DNA from: JAOTYV01 sp041557595
Lineage (GTDB): Bacteria; Pseudomonadota; Alphaproteobacteria; UBA8366
DNA: 32,724 bases
Reading direction: 5' to 3'
NCBI GenBank assembly: GCA_041557595.1
Contig: JBFFGE010000026.1
Coordinates: 1-32,724 of the forward strand
Shown here: positions 30,639-32,724 of the stretch, piece by piece
Position numbering within the stretch: the stretch's first letter is position 1
Layout: every line of letters begins with the position of its first letter
Translations under genes and position numbers: made by a program
The notes under the pieces: generated by a model
Database searches by the model: none
Told to the model about the DNA's origin: nothing
Seen by the model: only the letters and a program-made list of their open reading frames with translations

Positions 30639-31835
30639 CTATTCGGCTGCGGCGGGCGCCGGACGCTCGTCCGGCAACACCGTCAACATCAGCAGGATGG
30701 CGAGCCCCGCCAATCCGAGCCCGGCAAGGAGCCACCCGACACCGCCGGTATGCTCGCGCACCATCGCGATCGCCTGAATCGATATCGGGCCCGCCAGGAA
30801 CGTGGCGACGAATTTACCGCCAAACGCCAGACCATGATGCCGGGTGGGGGTAAAGCGCGCGATGAGCATGTTTTCCGCCGGGATCGCCGCGACCTGGGAC
30901 ATCACCAAAAGCGCGGCCATGCCGACCAGCCCGACGCCGCTCACCACCGCGGCCAGGCTCACAAACAGGGTCTGCCCGGTCCAACACAGGATATAGACAT
31001 ATTTCAGCTTGTACCGGTCGGCCAGAAACCCCCCGACCAGTTGCGTGACGCCGGCAAACAGGAACACGACCGACGTGACCGCCCCCGCCCCCAGCGCCCC
31101 GGTGCCGATCAGGTCCGACAACTGTTCCGAGAACAGTTTCGGCAGGCCGTTTTGCATCGTGTTGTAAATCATGCCGCCGACGAACAGCGCCACGACCAGG
31201 ATAAAGAATACCCGCAGCATATCGCTGCGGCGGGTCAGCGGCGGCTTGTTTTCCGGTTCGGCCGCCGCCGCGGGGATACGGCCCCCGGCAGTCAAGCCGA
31301 ACAACAGCAATCCCGTCGCCATACAGACGACGCCGGGCACGATAAAGGCGGCGCGCCAACCGAGCGCTTCCGCCAGACCGCCCGCGATCACACCCGCGGC
31401 CGCGGTGCCGAAGCTCCCGAACAGCCCATTCACCGCCAGCGCCCTGCCGGTACGGGTTCGTTCGGTTCGGATGATCCAGGGAATGCCGACCGGATGGTAG
31501 ATCGCGGCAAAAATGCCAACCAGCGACAGGCCGAGCATCATGCCCACCGTTCCCCCGACGAAGCCGCAGAATACGAGCGCGGCGCCCATGCCGGTAAAGT
31601 ACAGCACCATCATCGCCCGGTTGCCCCATCGATCCGCCAGGCGCCCGGCCGGAATGGCGCACAAACCGATCAGCAGCGATCCAATCGTCCAAAGACGCAG
31701 CAAATCCTCATAGGGCTCGTCCCAGTCACGCTCGAGCTGCAGGATGATGACCGCATAGAAGGCGGTTATGACATGGATATAGAAATGGCCGAGATTGGAG
31801 AAGATCAGCGACAGGCGCGGCGCCGGGACTTTCAT
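30639..31835 (-). CDS. Major facilitator superfamily transporter
   Basis: The product is about 398 residues with roughly twelve hydrophobic helices. The MFS loop 2-3 motif is visible as GRLADRWGNRAMM, with a second copy GGFLADRYKLKYV at the start of the second half. A charged cytoplasmic loop (GRIPAAAAEPENKPPLTRR) separates the halves. The substrate is unknown. The start at 31835 (MKVPAPRLSL) has GGAAGGA 5 nt upstream; a start at 31871 would add 12 residues. It precedes the USP gene on the same strand but with about 160 nt between. Confidence 0.88.
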   Translation of the reverse strand: MKVPAPRLSLIFSNLGHFYIHVITAFYAVIILQLERDWDEPYEDLLRLWTIGSLLIGLCAIPAGRLADRWGNRAMMVLYFTGMGAALVFCGFVGGTVGMMLGLSLVGIFAAIYHPVGIPWIIRTERTRTGRALAVNGLFGSFGTAAAGVIAGGLAEALGWRAAFIVPGVVCMATGLLLFGLTAGGRIPAAAAEPENKPPLTRRSDMLRVFFILVVALFVGGMIYNTMQNGLPKLFSEQLSDLIGTGALGAGAVTSVVFLFAGVTQLVGGFLADRYKLKYVYILCWTGQTLFVSLAAVVSGVGLVGMAALLVMSQVAAIPAENMLIARFTPTRHHGLAFGGKFVATFLAGPISIQAIAMVREHTGGVGWLLAGLGLAGLAILLMLTVLPDERPAPAAAE

Positions 31836-31946
31836 AAGATCCTTCCAGGAGGAAATTTCGCGTGGCAACACGCCGGTCTAAACGGGCCGGGCAGTCTGCC
31901 ACCGGCACCGATACCCGGCAAGCTCCCGTGCAGCGTCGGTCGGATC

Positions 31947-32270
31947 TCACGGTTGCGCCGCAGATTCCGTCGCAATCCAATCGAGAAAATCCGGATTTCC
32001 ATCGGTCAGCGGCCACGCGACGATGCATGGGCATTCGTAACTGTGCAGTGTCTTTACGCGATCGATCAACGCCGGTAGCCGATCCGCCACGGTTTTCGCG
32101 ACCAGCACCGCCTCCTCGTCCTCCCGAACGGCGCCCTCCCATCGGTAGATCGACGTTACCCGGTCCTGCACGTTGGCGCAGGCCGCCAACCGTTCCTCCA
32201 CCAAAATGCGGCCGATACTGCGTGCTTGCGCGGCGTCGGCGGCCGTGATGTAGACGAAACAAGCATTCAT
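31947..32270 (-). CDS. cutA: Divalent-cation tolerance protein CutA
   Basis: The product is about 107 residues, the typical CutA1 length: FVYITAADAAQARSIGRILVEERLAACANV, SIYRWEGAVREDEEAVLVAKT, LPALIDRVKTLHSYECPCIVAWPLTDGNPDFLDWI. CutA is a very stable trimer related to PII signalling proteins; its exact role in metal tolerance is uncertain. The ATG at 32270 (MNACF) is chosen, with GGGAG 11 nt upstream. It lies about 110 nt upstream of the MFS gene on the same strand. Confidence 0.95.
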   Translation of the reverse strand: MNACFVYITAADAAQARSIGRILVEERLAACANVQDRVTSIYRWEGAVREDEEAVLVAKTVADRLPALIDRVKTLHSYECPCIVAWPLTDGNPDFLDWIATESAAQP

Positions 32271-32401
32271 GAATCGTATTACTCCCAATTTGATGCCGCC
32301 CGGCTTGGCCCGCGCGGAAAACTATCCTACCATCGGCCGAGACAAAATCGCGGCGCAACGCGATCCAGCCCGGGAATACGATCCAGGGGAAAGACAGGGG
32401 A

Positions 32402-32680
32402 ATGACCGAGACAAGACTCAGCAGCAGGGTGGTTTCCGCCGTGCCGAAGCGCAGGGGCGTGGCGCGGCCTACTCCAACGCAAACCCTATGGCTCCGGCGG
32501 GGCCTGGACCAACCCGGAGGCAAGTTGCCGCTGTTCGACACCAATGGACAGCGGATCAACGAACGCACGATCAGGAGTTGTATTCAACAGGGCTGGGCCG
32601 AACCCTGGTTCGACAACCCTGTCAAACCGGATTGGCTGGTCTGCAAGCTTACGGCGGCCGGGCGGAAGGCAATTGCGTAG
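32402..32680 (+). CDS. Conserved hypothetical protein (92 residues)
   Basis: The protein contains TLWLRRGLDQPGGKLPLFD, INERTIRSCIQQGWAEPWF and KPDWLVCKLTAAGRKAIA, a pattern that I recall in short alphaproteobacterial proteins of unknown function. The helix arrangement looks like a small winged-helix, but no DNA-binding residues can be assigned. GGGGA directly precedes the ATG. The remaining 44 bases of the window show nothing. Confidence 0.75.
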   Translation: MTETRLSSRVVSAVPKRRGVARPTPTQTLWLRRGLDQPGGKLPLFDTNGQRINERTIRSCIQQGWAEPWFDNPVKPDWLVCKLTAAGRKAIA

Positions 32681-32724
32681 TACCAAACGCGTCCAATCCA
32701 CCCTCACTAAAAGTTGATGCGCTA

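Noticed and set aside
1..32724. CRISPR arrays, tRNA or rRNA genes, prophage
   Set aside because: I saw no regularly spaced repeats, cloverleaf-like sequences, rRNA segments or phage proteins by eye. A tRNAscan/Infernal run would be decisive.

Overview
The window reads as a chromosomal segment of a GC-rich alphaproteobacterium, probably of the Rhodospirillales type. The grounds are the conserved neighbourhood rplM-rpsI-argC, a class I PHA synthase, an NrtR/NadQ-type regulator in front of nadA-nadC, and O-acetylhomoserine sulfhydrylase next to a crotonase and a CoA-binding protein. I see no rRNA, tRNA, CRISPR array, phage or complete insertion sequence.

Layout. 1-4.9 kb: an OmpA-type lipoprotein divergent from phaC, with a 29-bp palindrome between them, then argC and a gamma-carbonic anhydrase as a two-gene minus-strand operon. 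5.0-9.4 kb: an accessory block between argC and its usual partners rpsI-rplM. It holds a cysteine-rich TetR regulator, a 53-residue small ORF, an Old Yellow Enzyme and a Nu-class glutathione transferase, preceded by three GGAC-N6-GTCC operator-like sites. A low-GC orphan gene and a DehI-like dehalogenase follow on the other strand, and a 152-bp MITE-like element lies at the rpsI side. 9.7-14.6 kb: rpsI, rplM, two small acyl/polyketide-type genes, a crotonase, a CoA-binding protein and metY. 14.6-21.1 kb: cupins, a lipoprotein, a ketopantoate-reductase-like enzyme and two closely similar N-acyl-D-amino-acid amidohydrolases duplicated together with their promoter region.

21.2-24.4 kb is the most interesting part. 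A compact mercury resistance locus (merR divergent from merF-merA) is followed, on the merR strand, by a peroxiredoxin whose peroxidatic cysteine codon is replaced by an in-frame TGA. The reading frame is continuous on both sides of it, a hairpin fitting the bacterial SECIS consensus lies 15-35 nt after the TGA, the product contains no cysteine at all, and a good intrinsic terminator follows. I interpret it as a selenocysteine peroxiredoxin next to mer genes. A neighbouring cupin gene carries a one-base frameshift.

24.4-32.7 kb: a 3-hydroxyisobutyrate dehydrogenase family gene, the nrtR/nadQ-nadA-nadC NAD biosynthesis locus with two identical-arm operators, a CBS-domain protein, a tandem universal stress protein, an MFS transporter, CutA and a conserved small protein. 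Apart from the accessory block and the mer/selenoprotein locus, the content is ordinary core and catabolic metabolism.
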